From an uncultured Bacilli bacterium (GTDB lineage: Bacteria > Bacillota_I > Bacilli_A > RF39 > UBA660): a stretch of DNA of 16,963 nt. The notes beneath the pieces were generated by a model. It saw only the letters and a program-made list of their open reading frames with translations. It did no database searches and was not told the origin of the DNA. Both the position numbers and the translations under genes were made by a program. Of this stretch, positions 1 through 7,435 are shown one piece after another. Numbering within the stretch: position 1 is the stretch's first letter; every line of letters starts with the position of its first letter. Location of the stretch: positions 1-16,963 of the forward strand of contig CARMXJ010000028.1 of NCBI GenBank assembly GCA_949025205.1, given 5' to 3'.

Positions 1-46
1 ATATGATTTGTAAGACTAATTTAACTTAATCTTACAAACATATTAT
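1..46 (+). promoter_or_regulatory. Operator-like inverted repeat and promoter region of the copper operon
   Basis: An inverted repeat lies just upstream of the copper ATPase gene. The left arm (1-15) and right arm (30-43) share a perfect 9-bp core, TTTGTAAGA against TCTTACAAA, flanked by ATATG on both outer sides; the left arm carries one extra base. The loop is 14 bp. A TATTAT at 41-46 could be the -10 box, so the right arm would overlap the promoter as an operator does. The core does not match the classical CopY box (TACANNTGTA). The ribosome site CGAGGAG at 48-54 follows. The window begins at the left arm, so a -35 box or the regulator gene may lie outside it. Confidence 0.5.
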
Positions 47-63
47 ACGAGGAGATTTCAATA

Positions 64-2247
64 ATGAAAAAGATTCGATTGCAAATATTTGGCATGACTT
101 GTAGTGCTTGTTCTTCTGGACTTGAAAAATATTTAAAAAAACAAAAAGGAATAATAGATGTCAATGTGAATTTAGTTCTTTCTCTAGCGGATATAACATA
201 TGAAAATATTTCTATAAAAACAATAGAAAGTTATATCAATAAAGCGGGATTTAAAAGTGAAGGAGAATTTAAATCGATTAAAACAGAAGAGTATACAAAA
301 AAAGACAAAAGAAATCTATATCTCTTTGGAATTTTACTAATTTTATTTTTCTTAATAAATATGGCCCCAATGTTAAACTTTCAAATACCCTATATAAATC
401 CGAGTTATCCTAAAATTTATGTTTCTATTATAGCAAGCATTTCTCTTCTTTTTCTTATTTATGGAGCCTCTATATTAAAAAGTGGAATGCAAAATTTACT
501 TCATAAAATGCCCAATATGGATAGTCTTATTTTCTTTAGTGTAAGCTTTAGTTTTCTTTATAGCTTGTATGCTACAGTAAAAATATTTTTAGGAGATACT
601 TCTTATTTACACCGTTTGTACTTTGAATCCGTTTGTATGGTTCTTTATTTTATTAAATTAGGTCGTTATTTAGAAAATAAAAATAAAGACAAAACCAAAG
701 AAGCGATAAAAACACTTTTAGAAGTAACACCTAAAACTGCAGTAAAACTAGAAAAAGGTAAGGATATAGAAGTAAGCCTTGATGAGATACAAAAAGGGGA
801 TACCTTACTCGTTCGTCCTGGTGAAAAAATTGCCGTAGATGGCGTTGTTTTAAAAGGAAAAACCCATGTAGATGAATCTTTTATTACAGGAGAAAGTAAA
901 CCTGTTTTAAAAGAAAAAGGAAGTAAAGTGATTGCAGGTTCCATAAATTATGAATCTGCTTTAGAATATAAAGCTGAAAAAATTGGCAAAGAATCTACGA
1001 TTTCTGAAATGGTAACTTTAGTCGTAGAAGCAACAAGCCAGAAGACTAAAACACAAAAAATGGCAGACAAATTAAGCAGTTATTTCGTTCCTTTTATTTT
1101 TCTATCTGCTTTTTTGATTTGTGGAGGACAACTTATAAATAACGAACCTTTAGAAGAAGTATTCTTGCATTTTATTACTATTTTTTCTGTTGCTTGTCCT
1201 TGTGCTTTAGGACTTGCCGTACCGATGGTTGTTATGGTTGAAAATAACAAATGTGCCAAGAAAGGTCTTTTTATCCGAAACAGCGAAGTCCTAGAAATAG
1301 CCAGAAATACAGATACAATTGTTTTTGATAAAACAGGAACGCTTACGTATGGAAAATTAAAAGTGTATAAATGTTTCAACTACTTATCTATTAAGGATAA
1401 AGATTTACTAAATTTAGTCGCGAACATAGAAGTATTATCCACACATCCAATTAAAAATGCTTTTACAATAACCAAAAAACTTCCTGTGGAAAACTTTAAA
1501 AACTATGAAGGAATGGGGGTATCTGGAGAAGTATTAAATAATACTTATTATTTAGGAAACGAAAAATTAGTAAACCAGTTAAAAATAAAAGAAAAACATC
1601 CAAAAGACTATGAAAGTTTAGTAAGACAAGGCTGTAGTATTATTTATGTCATAGAAAATGACCATGTAATCGGCCTAATTGGCATCAAAGATACAATTCG
1701 TACGGAAATAAAGGAAGTAATAAAAGCCTTTAAAAATCAAAAAATAGAAGTGATTATGATGACTGGAGATAATCAAATAACCGCAGAGATTATCGCTAGT
1801 GAACTTGGAATTGAAAAAATAGTAGCAGATACTTTACCTAAGGAAAAAGGGGAGTTTATAGAGACTTTAATAAAGGAAAAACACAAAGTTATCATGGTGG
1901 GAGATGGACTTAATGATGCGCTAGCTTTAGTAAAAGCCACTATTGGGATTAGCGTAAACGATGGAACTGATGTTGCGCATAATGCATCAAGTGTTATTTT
2001 AATGAATAACAATTTACAAAATATACTTGATTTAATAAACATCAGCAAAGAAGCAGTAAGAGTAATGAAACAAAATTTATTTTGGGCATTTCTTTACAAC
2101 ATAATCATGCTTCCTATAGCAGTAGGATTTATTTCTCCATTTGGCATAAAAATGAATCCAATGTTAGCGAGTATCGCCATGACACTTAGTAGTCTAACGG
2201 TTGTACTAAATGCATTAAGATTAAATAAGGAAGGAAAGAAAAGATGA
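64..2247 (+). CDS. copA: Copper-exporting P1B-type ATPase (CopA)
   Basis: This 727-residue membrane pump uses ATP to export Cu(I). One N-terminal HMA domain carries the metal motif GMTCSAC (Cys13, Cys16). The transmembrane CPC motif is at about 378-380 inside ACPCALG. The phosphorylation site DKTGTLT begins at Asp422, the P1B His-Pro motif is near 461 (STHPIKN), and the hinge motif GDGLNDA follows. The late membrane helices contain the LYN and MTLSS motifs that mark the copper subgroup rather than the Zn/Cd subgroup. The length is usual for Firmicutes CopA with a single HMA domain. The ATG at 64 follows the CGAGGAG site at good spacing. The TGA stop overlaps the next ATG by 4 bp, so translation is probably coupled. 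The dyad upstream suggests metal-responsive control. Confidence 0.95.
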   Translation: MKKIRLQIFGMTCSACSSGLEKYLKKQKGIIDVNVNLVLSLADITYENISIKTIESYINKAGFKSEGEFKSIKTEEYTKKDKRNLYLFGILLILFFLINMAPMLNFQIPYINPSYPKIYVSIIASISLLFLIYGASILKSGMQNLLHKMPNMDSLIFFSVSFSFLYSLYATVKIFLGDTSYLHRLYFESVCMVLYFIKLGRYLENKNKDKTKEAIKTLLEVTPKTAVKLEKGKDIEVSLDEIQKGDTLLVRPGEKIAVDGVVLKGKTHVDESFITGESKPVLKEKGSKVIAGSINYESALEYKAEKIGKESTISEMVTLVVEATSQKTKTQKMADKLSSYFVPFIFLSAFLICGGQLINNEPLEEVFLHFITIFSVACPCALGLAVPMVVMVENNKCAKKGLFIRNSEVLEIARNTDTIVFDKTGTLTYGKLKVYKCFNYLSIKDKDLLNLVANIEVLSTHPIKNAFTITKKLPVENFKNYEGMGVSGEVLNNTYYLGNEKLVNQLKIKEKHPKDYESLVRQGCSIIYVIENDHVIGLIGIKDTIRTEIKEVIKAFKNQKIEVIMMTGDNQITAEIIASELGIEKIVADTLPKEKGEFIETLIKEKHKVIMVGDGLNDALALVKATIGISVNDGTDVAHNASSVILMNNNLQNILDLINISKEAVRVMKQNLFWAFLYNIIMLPIAVGFISPFGIKMNPMLASIAMTLSSLTVVLNALRLNKEGKKR

Positions 2248-3137
2248 AAACAGAAAAAAACATATTGGTCGCTTTTTTATTAAATGTGGCATTTTCATTT
2301 CTTGAACTTTTTGGAGGATTTTTTACAGGAAGTGTAGCTATTATTTCCGATGCCGTTCATGATTTAGGAGATGCAATAAGTATTGGAATTTCTTACTTTT
2401 TAGAAAAGAAAAGCAAGAGAAATCCTGATAACTTATACACATATGGATATATAAGATATTCTATACTAGGAGCTTTAATTACAACGCTCATTTTAATAGG
2501 AGGTTCTCTTTTTGTCATCACAGGAGCCATAAAAAGAATAATGAATCCAGTAGAAATTCATTATGATGGCATGATTTTATTTGCTATTTTTGGAACACTT
2601 ATCAACTTTCTTGCAGCTTACTTTACAAGAGAAGGAGACTCTTTAAATCAAAAAGCTGTCAATTTACATATGCTTGAAGATGTGTTAGGTTGGATGGTTG
2701 TTCTAATTGGGGCAATTCTTATGAAATTCACTAACATTTCTTTAATTGATGCGATGATGTCAATTGGGATTTCTATCTTTATCTTCATTCATGCATTCTC
2801 TAATTTTAAAGACATTTTGGATTTATTTTTAGAACGGATTCCAAGGGAAGTTTCTCTAGAAGAAATAAAGAAACATTTATTAAAAATAAAAGGTGTAGAA
2901 GATGTACATCACTTACATATTTGGAGTATAGATGGGCATAATCATTATGGAACTTTACATGTTGTAACAAAAGAGAAAGATACAGAAAATTTAAAAAAAG
3001 AAATTCGAGAAGAATTAAAAGAACATCAAATAGGGCATGTAACGATTGAATTAGAAACAGAAAAAGAAACTTGTGAAAGCCAAGAATGTAAAATAAATAC
3101 AGAAATAGAAGTAGGACATCACCACCATCATCATTAA
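2244..3137 (+). CDS. Cation diffusion facilitator (Zn/Cd-type exporter) with native His6 C-terminus
   Basis: This 297-residue CDF-family antiporter would export Zn(II) or a similar divalent metal against protons. Several membrane helices cover the first ~200 residues. Two HxxxD metal motifs are visible: His39/Asp43 in helix 2 (AVHDLGD) and His142/Asp146 in helix 5 (HMLED), the His-Asp/His-Asp site typical of zinc-selective CDFs. A cytoplasmic domain follows, with the HHLHIWSIDGH stretch usual in the family. The tail has two cysteines (CESQEC) and ends in six consecutive histidines just before the stop, a plausible extra metal site. The gene overlaps copA by ATGA, so it belongs to the same transcript. 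It could accept Cd, Co or Ni; the exact metal cannot be read from the sequence. Confidence 0.9.
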   Translation: MKTEKNILVAFLLNVAFSFLELFGGFFTGSVAIISDAVHDLGDAISIGISYFLEKKSKRNPDNLYTYGYIRYSILGALITTLILIGGSLFVITGAIKRIMNPVEIHYDGMILFAIFGTLINFLAAYFTREGDSLNQKAVNLHMLEDVLGWMVVLIGAILMKFTNISLIDAMMSIGISIFIFIHAFSNFKDILDLFLERIPREVSLEEIKKHLLKIKGVEDVHHLHIWSIDGHNHYGTLHVVTKEKDTENLKKEIREELKEHQIGHVTIELETEKETCESQECKINTEIEVGHHHHHH

Positions 3138-3174
3138 AAGGTGTATAATGGAAAAGAAATGAGGAGAATAAGAT

Positions 3175-3564
3175 ATGCTATTAAGTTCAGTCGTTTTAGA
3201 TTGTAGTGATGCAAAAAGCCTAGCGAAATTCTATGAAAATCTTTTAGGTTGGGAAATGAAAGTCTATAACCATGGTGAAAATGGAGATTGGATAGTTTTA
3301 AGAAATAAAGAAGAAAGTACGACAAGACTAGTTTTTCAAGAAATTGAAAATTATAAAAAACCAGTATGGCCAGAAGAAAAAGGACAGCAACAACAAATGA
3401 TGCATTTAGACTTTTATGCAGATAATGTTGAAGAAAGTGTAAAGAAGGCTTTACAATGTGGAGCAACTCTTGCCGATTTTCAATCAGGGGACTGGTATGT
3501 TTTAATAGACCCTGAAGGTCATCCTTTTTGTATCGTACCAACAAGAAAAAAGAGATTAGAGTAA
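3175..3564 (+). CDS. VOC (glyoxalase/bleomycin-resistance-like) family protein
   Basis: The 129-residue product has the paired beta-alpha-beta-beta-beta layout of the vicinal oxygen chelate fold. It opens with SVVLDCSDAKSLAKFYENLL, typical of the first module, and the second module has MHLDFYADNVEES and later DPEGHPFCIV. It resembles the 'glyoxalase-like' (Glyoxalase_6-type) subgroup. The first-strand metal ligand of classic glyoxalase I is Asp/Cys-like here rather than His, so the reaction and metal dependence are unknown. The ATG at 3175 has GAGGAG 8 bases upstream. It lies between metal exporter and chaperone genes with short gaps and no terminator, so it is probably co-transcribed. Whether it binds metal or has a detoxifying role is inference from position only. 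Confidence 0.82.
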   Translation: MLLSSVVLDCSDAKSLAKFYENLLGWEMKVYNHGENGDWIVLRNKEESTTRLVFQEIENYKKPVWPEEKGQQQQMMHLDFYADNVEESVKKALQCGATLADFQSGDWYVLIDPEGHPFCIVPTRKKRLE

Positions 3565-3583
3565 TTTTAGAAAGGAAATGATT

Positions 3584-3787
3584 ATGAAAGTAACTTTGAA
3601 AATAGAAGGAATGCATTGTGAAGGATGCATAAATAGAATCAAGAATAGAGTAGAAAAGATAAAAGGATTGCAAAGTATCTCTATCGATTTAGAAAAAAAG
3701 TGTGCAAACTTAGAAGTGAAAGATATAAAAATAGTGAAGCAAATAAAAGAACAAATAGAAGATTTAGGATTTAATGTAGAAGAATAA
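3584..3787 (+). CDS. copZ: Copper chaperone, heavy-metal-associated domain (CopZ-like)
   Basis: This is a single HMA domain of 67 residues with the motif GMHCEGC (CxxC) near residue 10 and the usual beta-alpha-beta-beta-alpha-beta pattern ending DLGFNVEE. Such proteins carry Cu(I) in the cytoplasm and hand it to CopA or to a regulator. An earlier in-frame ATG exists at 3578, but AAAGGA (3571-3576) would be almost touching it; the ATG at 3584 has proper spacing and gives the usual MKVTLKIEGM start. The gene is the last of the operon, 19 bases after the VOC gene, and is closed by a terminator. Its pairing with CopA supports a copper role. Confidence 0.88.
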   Translation: MKVTLKIEGMHCEGCINRIKNRVEKIKGLQSISIDLEKKCANLEVKDIKIVKQIKEQIEDLGFNVEE

Positions 3788-3801
3788 TTCTTTTAAAAGA
3801 G

Positions 3802-3831
3802 ATTGGGAAAAATATTATTTCTCAATTTTTT
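3802..3831 (+). terminator. Intrinsic terminator of the metal operon
   Basis: A 9-bp stem (ATTGGGAAA with TTTCTCAAT, one G-U pair) encloses a 7-base loop and is followed by a run of T. It sits 14 bases after the chaperone stop codon. Confidence 0.8.
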
Positions 3832-3847
3832 ATATTTTCTGCAAGAA

Positions 3848-3876
3848 ATGACAAAATTTTTTCTTTTCCTTATTAA
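3848..3876 (+). promoter_or_regulatory. Possible sigma-A promoter of the ORF6N gene
   Basis: ATGACA (3848-3853) and TATTAA (3871-3876) are spaced by 17 bp. This is a fair but not strong match, placed between the upstream terminator and the start codon at 3906. Confidence 0.4.
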
Positions 3877-3905
3877 AATAAACACTTATTTAGGAGATGC
3901 TTTTG

Positions 3906-4298
3906 ATGAATGAAATAATAAATACAGAAAATTTAAATATAGAAAATATGATTTATGAAATTAGAGGAAAGCAAGTCATGCTTGATAGTGATTTAGCAAA
4001 ACTTTATCAATGTGCAAATGGTACCAAATCAATTAATTTAGCAATTAAAAGAAATATTATAAAATTTCCTGATGATTTTTATTTCCAACTTACAAAAGAA
4101 GAAAGTAAAATGATTTGGTTTCAAATTGAAACCAAAAAAGAACATATAGAAGTTCGTGGTGGAAAGTATAATCAACCTTGTGTATTTACAGAACAAGGAG
4201 TAGCCATGCTTGCAACCGTTTTGCATACAACTGTGGCAGCAGAAGTAAGCGTAAGAATTATGAGAGCATTTGTAACTATGCGCAAAATGATAGAGTAA
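3906..4298 (+). CDS. ORF6N domain fragment (N-terminal part of the broken gene)
   Basis: The segment has 130 residues from ATG 3906. The ORF6N signature is clear: YEIRGKQVMLDSDLAKLY near residue 18, KRNIIKFPDDFYFQLT in the middle, and FTEQGVAMLATVLHT near 95, then RIMRAFVTMRK. ORF6N domains are found in phage and bacterial KilA-like DNA-binding proteins. It could still be made as a short free DNA-binding protein ending MIE, since the whole domain is intact before the stop. Confidence 0.7.
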   Translation: MNEIINTENLNIENMIYEIRGKQVMLDSDLAKLYQCANGTKSINLAIKRNIIKFPDDFYFQLTKEESKMIWFQIETKKEHIEVRGGKYNQPCVFTEQGVAMLATVLHTTVAAEVSVRIMRAFVTMRKMIE

Positions 4299-4792
4299 AT
4301 TTATTAGAACAAAAATATATAAATAATTTAGTATTACAAGATAATAAAAGGATAGATTTATTGGAAGAAATGTTCTCAAAGTTTGAAGAAAAAGAAAAGA
4401 ATAATTATATTTTCTTTGAAGGACAAATCTATGATGCTTATTCTTTATTAATAAACATTTTAGAAAAAGCAAAACAAAATATTATCATAATGGAAAATTA
4501 CATTGATAAAAGACTACTTGATATTTTATCGAAAACAAAGAAAAAAGTAACTCTAATCACCGGGAATATAGAGAAAATGGCTATAGAAAAATACAAAAGA
4601 CAATACAATAATATAACTATAAGCATAAAAAATAATTTTCACGATAGATTTATTATCATTGATGAAGAAGTGTTATACCATTGTGGAGCATCATTTAAAG
4701 ATTTAGGTAAGAAATGCTTTTCTATAAATAAAATAGAAGATAAAAATTATCTATTACAATTACTTGATTATATGCAAGAAAAAAAGGCTTAA
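4292..4792 (+). CDS. PLD-like C-terminal fragment of the broken ORF6N gene
   Basis: This frame stays open back to 4178, but the part before about 4292 is only the out-of-frame shadow of the ORF6N domain. From 4292 it encodes a charged helical linker (LEQKYINNLVLQDNKRIDLL), then FFEGQIYDAYSLLINILEKA, and a PLD-like half-site with FHDRFIIID and YHCGASFKDLG. In relatives this domain is fused directly to ORF6N. No convincing ribosome site for separate translation was seen. Confidence 0.6.
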   Translation, partial: RVNLLEQKYINNLVLQDNKRIDLLEEMFSKFEEKEKNNYIFFEGQIYDAYSLLINILEKAKQNIIIMENYIDKRLLDILSKTKKKVTLITGNIEKMAIEKYKRQYNNITISIKNNFHDRFIIIDEEVLYHCGASFKDLGKKCFSINKIEDKNYLLQLLDYMQEKKA

Positions 4793-4846
4793 GTATTTAT
4801 TGTTCTTGCTCTAAAATTGATTCTTGTGCATAGAAAGAAAAATACC

Positions 4847-4877
4847 TTGACAGAAACTGGAAGAGCAATGCTATAAT
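4847..4877 (+). promoter_or_regulatory. Strong extended -10 promoter of the surface protein gene
   Basis: A perfect TTGACA (4847-4852) is 19 bp from a perfect TATAAT (4872-4877). A TGC just before the -10 forms an extended -10 element, which may compensate for the long spacer. Confidence 0.75.
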
Positions 4878-4929
4878 GATAATGAAAAATACAAGAGTTG
4901 TTTTTCAATAAAGTGAGAGGAAAGAGAAA

Positions 4930-6339
4930 ATGAAAAAAACAAAAAATTACTTGTTATTTGTACTTGCTTTTTTTGGATTTGTAGTTTTCAGTAGTCAAGT
5001 TTGTGCTGCAGAACTAACCTATGAAGAAAAATTACAAAATGCCAATGCAATATTTGAAAAATTACCTGATACTATAGTTCTTGATGATGTAAAAGAAATC
5101 GATGCCATTGTCGATTACGAAAGTCGCTCGATAGTTAGCAAAGTAAAAGAAAAAATAGATGCTAATTTTAGTGGAGAAAATGCATTGCCAGAAGGTTTTT
5201 ACATAGATACAAATTTATATAAAAATGGTTTTGGTAATGGGGATTTACATAAATTCTACCTACAAATTATGTATAAAAGTGAATGCCTATTGGATGCAAA
5301 AGAAGTAGGAGTAGAATATCAAAATAGAGCAGATTATAATACAGAAGATTTAGAATACGTAAGTAATGCAGTAAAAGAACTAGAGTTTGATGTTCTTGTT
5401 GGATTGCCTATAAATGAAGATTTTGGATTTTTTCTTCCAGAATTTGCTGAAAGTAGAATTGAGGAACAAATAAAAGGACAAGATATTACTTATAAACTTG
5501 CTATAGAAGGTGGTATGGGAGATGGCTTTGTAGGGTCATCTACTGCAGTTGCTTACTTTTATAAAAATGGTGTAAGCTATGTAAGCAAATCAGCAAAATT
5601 AGTAACTATTCCAAGCTTAGCTGTTCCAAGCATTATAGAACAAACAGAAGAAGCTTATATAAATTATGCTTTACCAATCATAAAAACATGGCTTAAAGGA
5701 GACGTAAAAGAACTTATAGATGCAGATGGCTATGGAGAAATTGTAAAATTACGCAAAATAGATTCTTTAGAAGATATTTGTGGTCCACAATATGATGTTG
5801 CAAGTAACGATTTATATGTAATGGAATTCAGTAATGAAGGAATGCTTATTCCAATCGTAATGCAAAAAAAAGATGTAACAGAAGTTGTAGATAGTGTATA
5901 TATTGATAACGAAAGTGGTGTTAAACTTTCTGGAGAGGCAATTGAAAATACACACGATACATTTAAAGAATTACTATCTGTTGCTAGCAAAAAAGGTTTC
6001 AATCAAGTATTTAAAGCTTATGAACTTAAACTAGTAGAAGGAGATATAAACGGAAAACTTAAAATCACCTTCAGCATAGGACAAGAAAACAATGGAAAGA
6101 AAGCTTTAGTATTACATAAGAAACATGACAACACGGTAGAAGAGTTTGAAGCAATCGTAGAAAATGGACTTATTACAATTGAAGTAGAAGAATTATCTCC
6201 ATTTATGGTTGCTCTATCAGATAATAATGCCCAAACAGGTACATTAAATATTGCTCTTTATGGAATCCTTGCTGTTACTTCACTTATAGGAATTGCATGC
6301 ATTATAGCAAGCACTATGAAAAAACAAACAAATAAATAA
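4930..6339 (+). CDS. Secreted surface protein with NAQTG sortase sorting signal
   Basis: This is a 469-residue exported protein of unknown function. Residues 1-27 form a signal peptide (MKKTKNYLLFVLAFFGF, ending VCAAE). A long acidic ectodomain follows. Its last part (about 335-430), with KLKITFSIG, KKALVLHKK and ELSPFMVAL, looks like the beta-rich module often placed just before cell-wall anchors in gut Firmicutes. The C-terminus is a complete sorting signal: NAQTG at 433-437, a hydrophobic helix at about 440-461, and a positive tail (MKKQTNK). The motif has Ala where class B motifs usually have Pro (NPQTN/NPKTG). The next gene is a class B sortase, which suggests a dedicated pair. It has a strong own promoter and a strong own terminator, so it may be expressed at higher levels than the sortase. 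Confidence 0.82.
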   Translation: MKKTKNYLLFVLAFFGFVVFSSQVCAAELTYEEKLQNANAIFEKLPDTIVLDDVKEIDAIVDYESRSIVSKVKEKIDANFSGENALPEGFYIDTNLYKNGFGNGDLHKFYLQIMYKSECLLDAKEVGVEYQNRADYNTEDLEYVSNAVKELEFDVLVGLPINEDFGFFLPEFAESRIEEQIKGQDITYKLAIEGGMGDGFVGSSTAVAYFYKNGVSYVSKSAKLVTIPSLAVPSIIEQTEEAYINYALPIIKTWLKGDVKELIDADGYGEIVKLRKIDSLEDICGPQYDVASNDLYVMEFSNEGMLIPIVMQKKDVTEVVDSVYIDNESGVKLSGEAIENTHDTFKELLSVASKKGFNQVFKAYELKLVEGDINGKLKITFSIGQENNGKKALVLHKKHDNTVEEFEAIVENGLITIEVEELSPFMVALSDNNAQTGTLNIALYGILAVTSLIGIACIIASTMKKQTNK

Positions 6340-6341
6340 CC

Positions 6342-6389
6342 AAAAAAAGTTTTAAATGGGTTAGCATATTTAAAACTTTTTTTCTTTTT
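6342..6389 (+). terminator. Strong terminator between surface protein and sortase genes
   Basis: A perfect 16-bp stem (6342-6357 with 6368-6383) with a 10-base loop is followed by CTTTTT. The stem is symmetrical A/T-rich (AAAAAAAG against CTTTTTTT), so it could also work in the opposite direction. Confidence 0.88.
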
Positions 6390-6402
6390 AAATACTTTTG
6401 AA

Positions 6403-6432
6403 TTGACAAAGAATACTTAAAAAGCGTATTAT
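6403..6432 (+). promoter_or_regulatory. Sigma-A promoter of the sortase gene
   Basis: A perfect TTGACA (6403-6408) is 18 bp from TATTAT (6427-6432). The ribosome site GAGAGGAG follows at 6443-6450. Confidence 0.75.
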
Positions 6433-6458
6433 TTTTAATATCGAGAGGAGTAAAAAAG

Positions 6459-7292
6459 ATGAATAAAAATGCTGAAAATGAATCTCTCAAAAACTCTTCT
6501 ATGAAACCAAAAAAAAGGAAAAGAAAATTAAAAGCCAAGTATAAAAAAGGATTACGTTTTGTTTTTCTACTATTATTTTTAACTATTTTTATCTTTTCTA
6601 CTTCCAAATTACTTGCCTTTAAAAAAGAATTGAAAGAGACAGTAAAAGAAAATCAAGAAATTTTAGAGGAATTTGTAGAACCACCAGAAGAGTACGAAGA
6701 AGTTACAGATGATGAAAAAATAGAAAATATGAAAATTGATTTTGCAAAATTAAAAGAAACCAACCAAGATATAGTAGGATGGATAGTATTTAATCATAAA
6801 TACATTAATAATCCTTTAGTCCAAACAGATAATAACTATTACTACTTATACCATTCCTTTAAAAAGAAAGAAAATTCAGTAGGGGCTATTTTTATGGATT
6901 ATCGTAATAATTCTTTAGAAGATAAAAACGTTGTGCTTTTTGGTCATCAAACGCCAAATAATACTATGTTTGGTTCCTTAACCGATGTATTTGACAAAGA
7001 TTTTTTTGAAAGTGAAAATAATGATATTATTTATCTTTTTGATATAAATCAAGAGTTACGTAAATATAAAATTTTTAGCTACTATGTAATTGAAAGTGAA
7101 GAATATTATATCACTACATCTTTTGGAAGTGATAAAGATTATCAAGAATTTTTACAAACCATAAAAGCAAGAAGTTTTAAAAAATTAGAAGTAGAAGTAA
7201 CCGTTAATGATAAAATCCTTACCTTATCTACTTGCGCAGGTCCTTCGGGCACTACAAAAAGAAGAGTAATTCATGCTAAATTATTGCCATAA
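6459..7292 (+). CDS. srtB: Class B sortase
   Basis: This 277-residue membrane-anchored transpeptidase cleaves a sorting signal and joins the protein to the cell wall. After a basic N-terminus (KPKKRKRKLK) there is one membrane helix at about 30-48, then an acidic linker with many Glu. The catalytic domain starts near 95 (NQDIVGWIVF). Catalytic His163 is in VVLFGHQT, Cys259 in TLSTC and Arg268 in KRRVIHAKL. The NTMFGSL after the His and the TLSTC plus R-VIH layout are class B features. The gene follows a protein with an NAQTG sorting signal, the probable substrate, but has its own promoter behind a terminator. The sequence between Cys and Arg (AGPSGTTK) replaces the usual acidic segment seen in classical SrtB. 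Confidence 0.92.
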   Translation: MNKNAENESLKNSSMKPKKRKRKLKAKYKKGLRFVFLLLFLTIFIFSTSKLLAFKKELKETVKENQEILEEFVEPPEEYEEVTDDEKIENMKIDFAKLKETNQDIVGWIVFNHKYINNPLVQTDNNYYYLYHSFKKKENSVGAIFMDYRNNSLEDKNVVLFGHQTPNNTMFGSLTDVFDKDFFESENNDIIYLFDINQELRKYKIFSYYVIESEEYYITTSFGSDKDYQEFLQTIKARSFKKLEVEVTVNDKILTLSTCAGPSGTTKRRVIHAKLLP

Positions 7293-7299
7293 AGGATGT

Positions 7300-7336
7300 A
7301 TTCTTTGTGATATACTAAGTTATACATGAAAAGAAT
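7300..7336. repeat. Imperfect dyad downstream of the sortase gene
   Basis: ATTCTTT (7300-7306) and AAAAGAAT (7329-7336) flank a weaker inner dyad (ATATA against TATAC). No T-run follows, so it is a poor terminator. It could be an operator or a decayed terminator. Confidence 0.3.
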
Positions 7337-7353
7337 AAGGAAATGTTAAGATT

Positions 7354-7409
7354 AGTTGCCTAATTTCAAAGACAAGTTGGTAGTGTGCAACTGAAAAAAA
7401 CTCTATAAT
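7354..7409 (+). promoter_or_regulatory. Probable promoter and operator-like repeats of the XRE operon
   Basis: A perfect TATAAT lies at 7404-7409, 27 bases before the start codon at 7436. No good -35 is present at 17 bp (TAGTGT). Instead AGTTGC (7354-7359), AGTTGG (7375-7380) and the inverted copy GCAACT (7387-7392) crowd the region. A poor -35 with repeats fits a regulated promoter, perhaps bound by the XRE product itself; that is inference. Confidence 0.4.
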
Positions 7410-7435
7410 GGAAAAGCGAAAGGAGAGAAGTTTGT

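Larger units (their letters stand above)
3906..4792 (+). pseudogene. ORF6N-domain protein with C-terminal PLD-like domain, broken by a -1 frameshift
   Basis: Two open segments together make one known arrangement: an N-terminal ORF6N DNA-binding domain followed by a coiled linker and a C-terminal phospholipase-D-like domain. The first segment reads well to about MRKMI, then hits TAA at 4296-4298. The continuation (VNLLEQKYINN onward) is open in the -1 frame and starts at about 4292. The span is 887 nt, one short of a multiple of three; adding one base near 4285-4296 would give a protein of about 295 residues. No slippery heptamer is visible at the junction, so programmed frameshifting is unlikely. 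A real deletion and a single-base sequencing error remain equally possible. The upstream AGGAG (3892-3896) supports ATG 3906 rather than ATG 3897. Confidence 0.75.

Noticed and set aside
3144..3149. TATAAT before the VOC gene as an internal promoter
   Set aside because: No -35 match within 16-19 bp upstream, and the gene is well placed for operon transcription.
3134..3673. 179-residue minus-strand open frame opposite the VOC gene
   Set aside because: It is a shadow of the plus-strand VOC and CopZ genes, with unlikely composition and no ribosome site.
4038..4472. 144-residue minus-strand open frame opposite the ORF6N gene
   Set aside because: It is a shadow of the ORF6N gene; the plus strand has clear domain matches.
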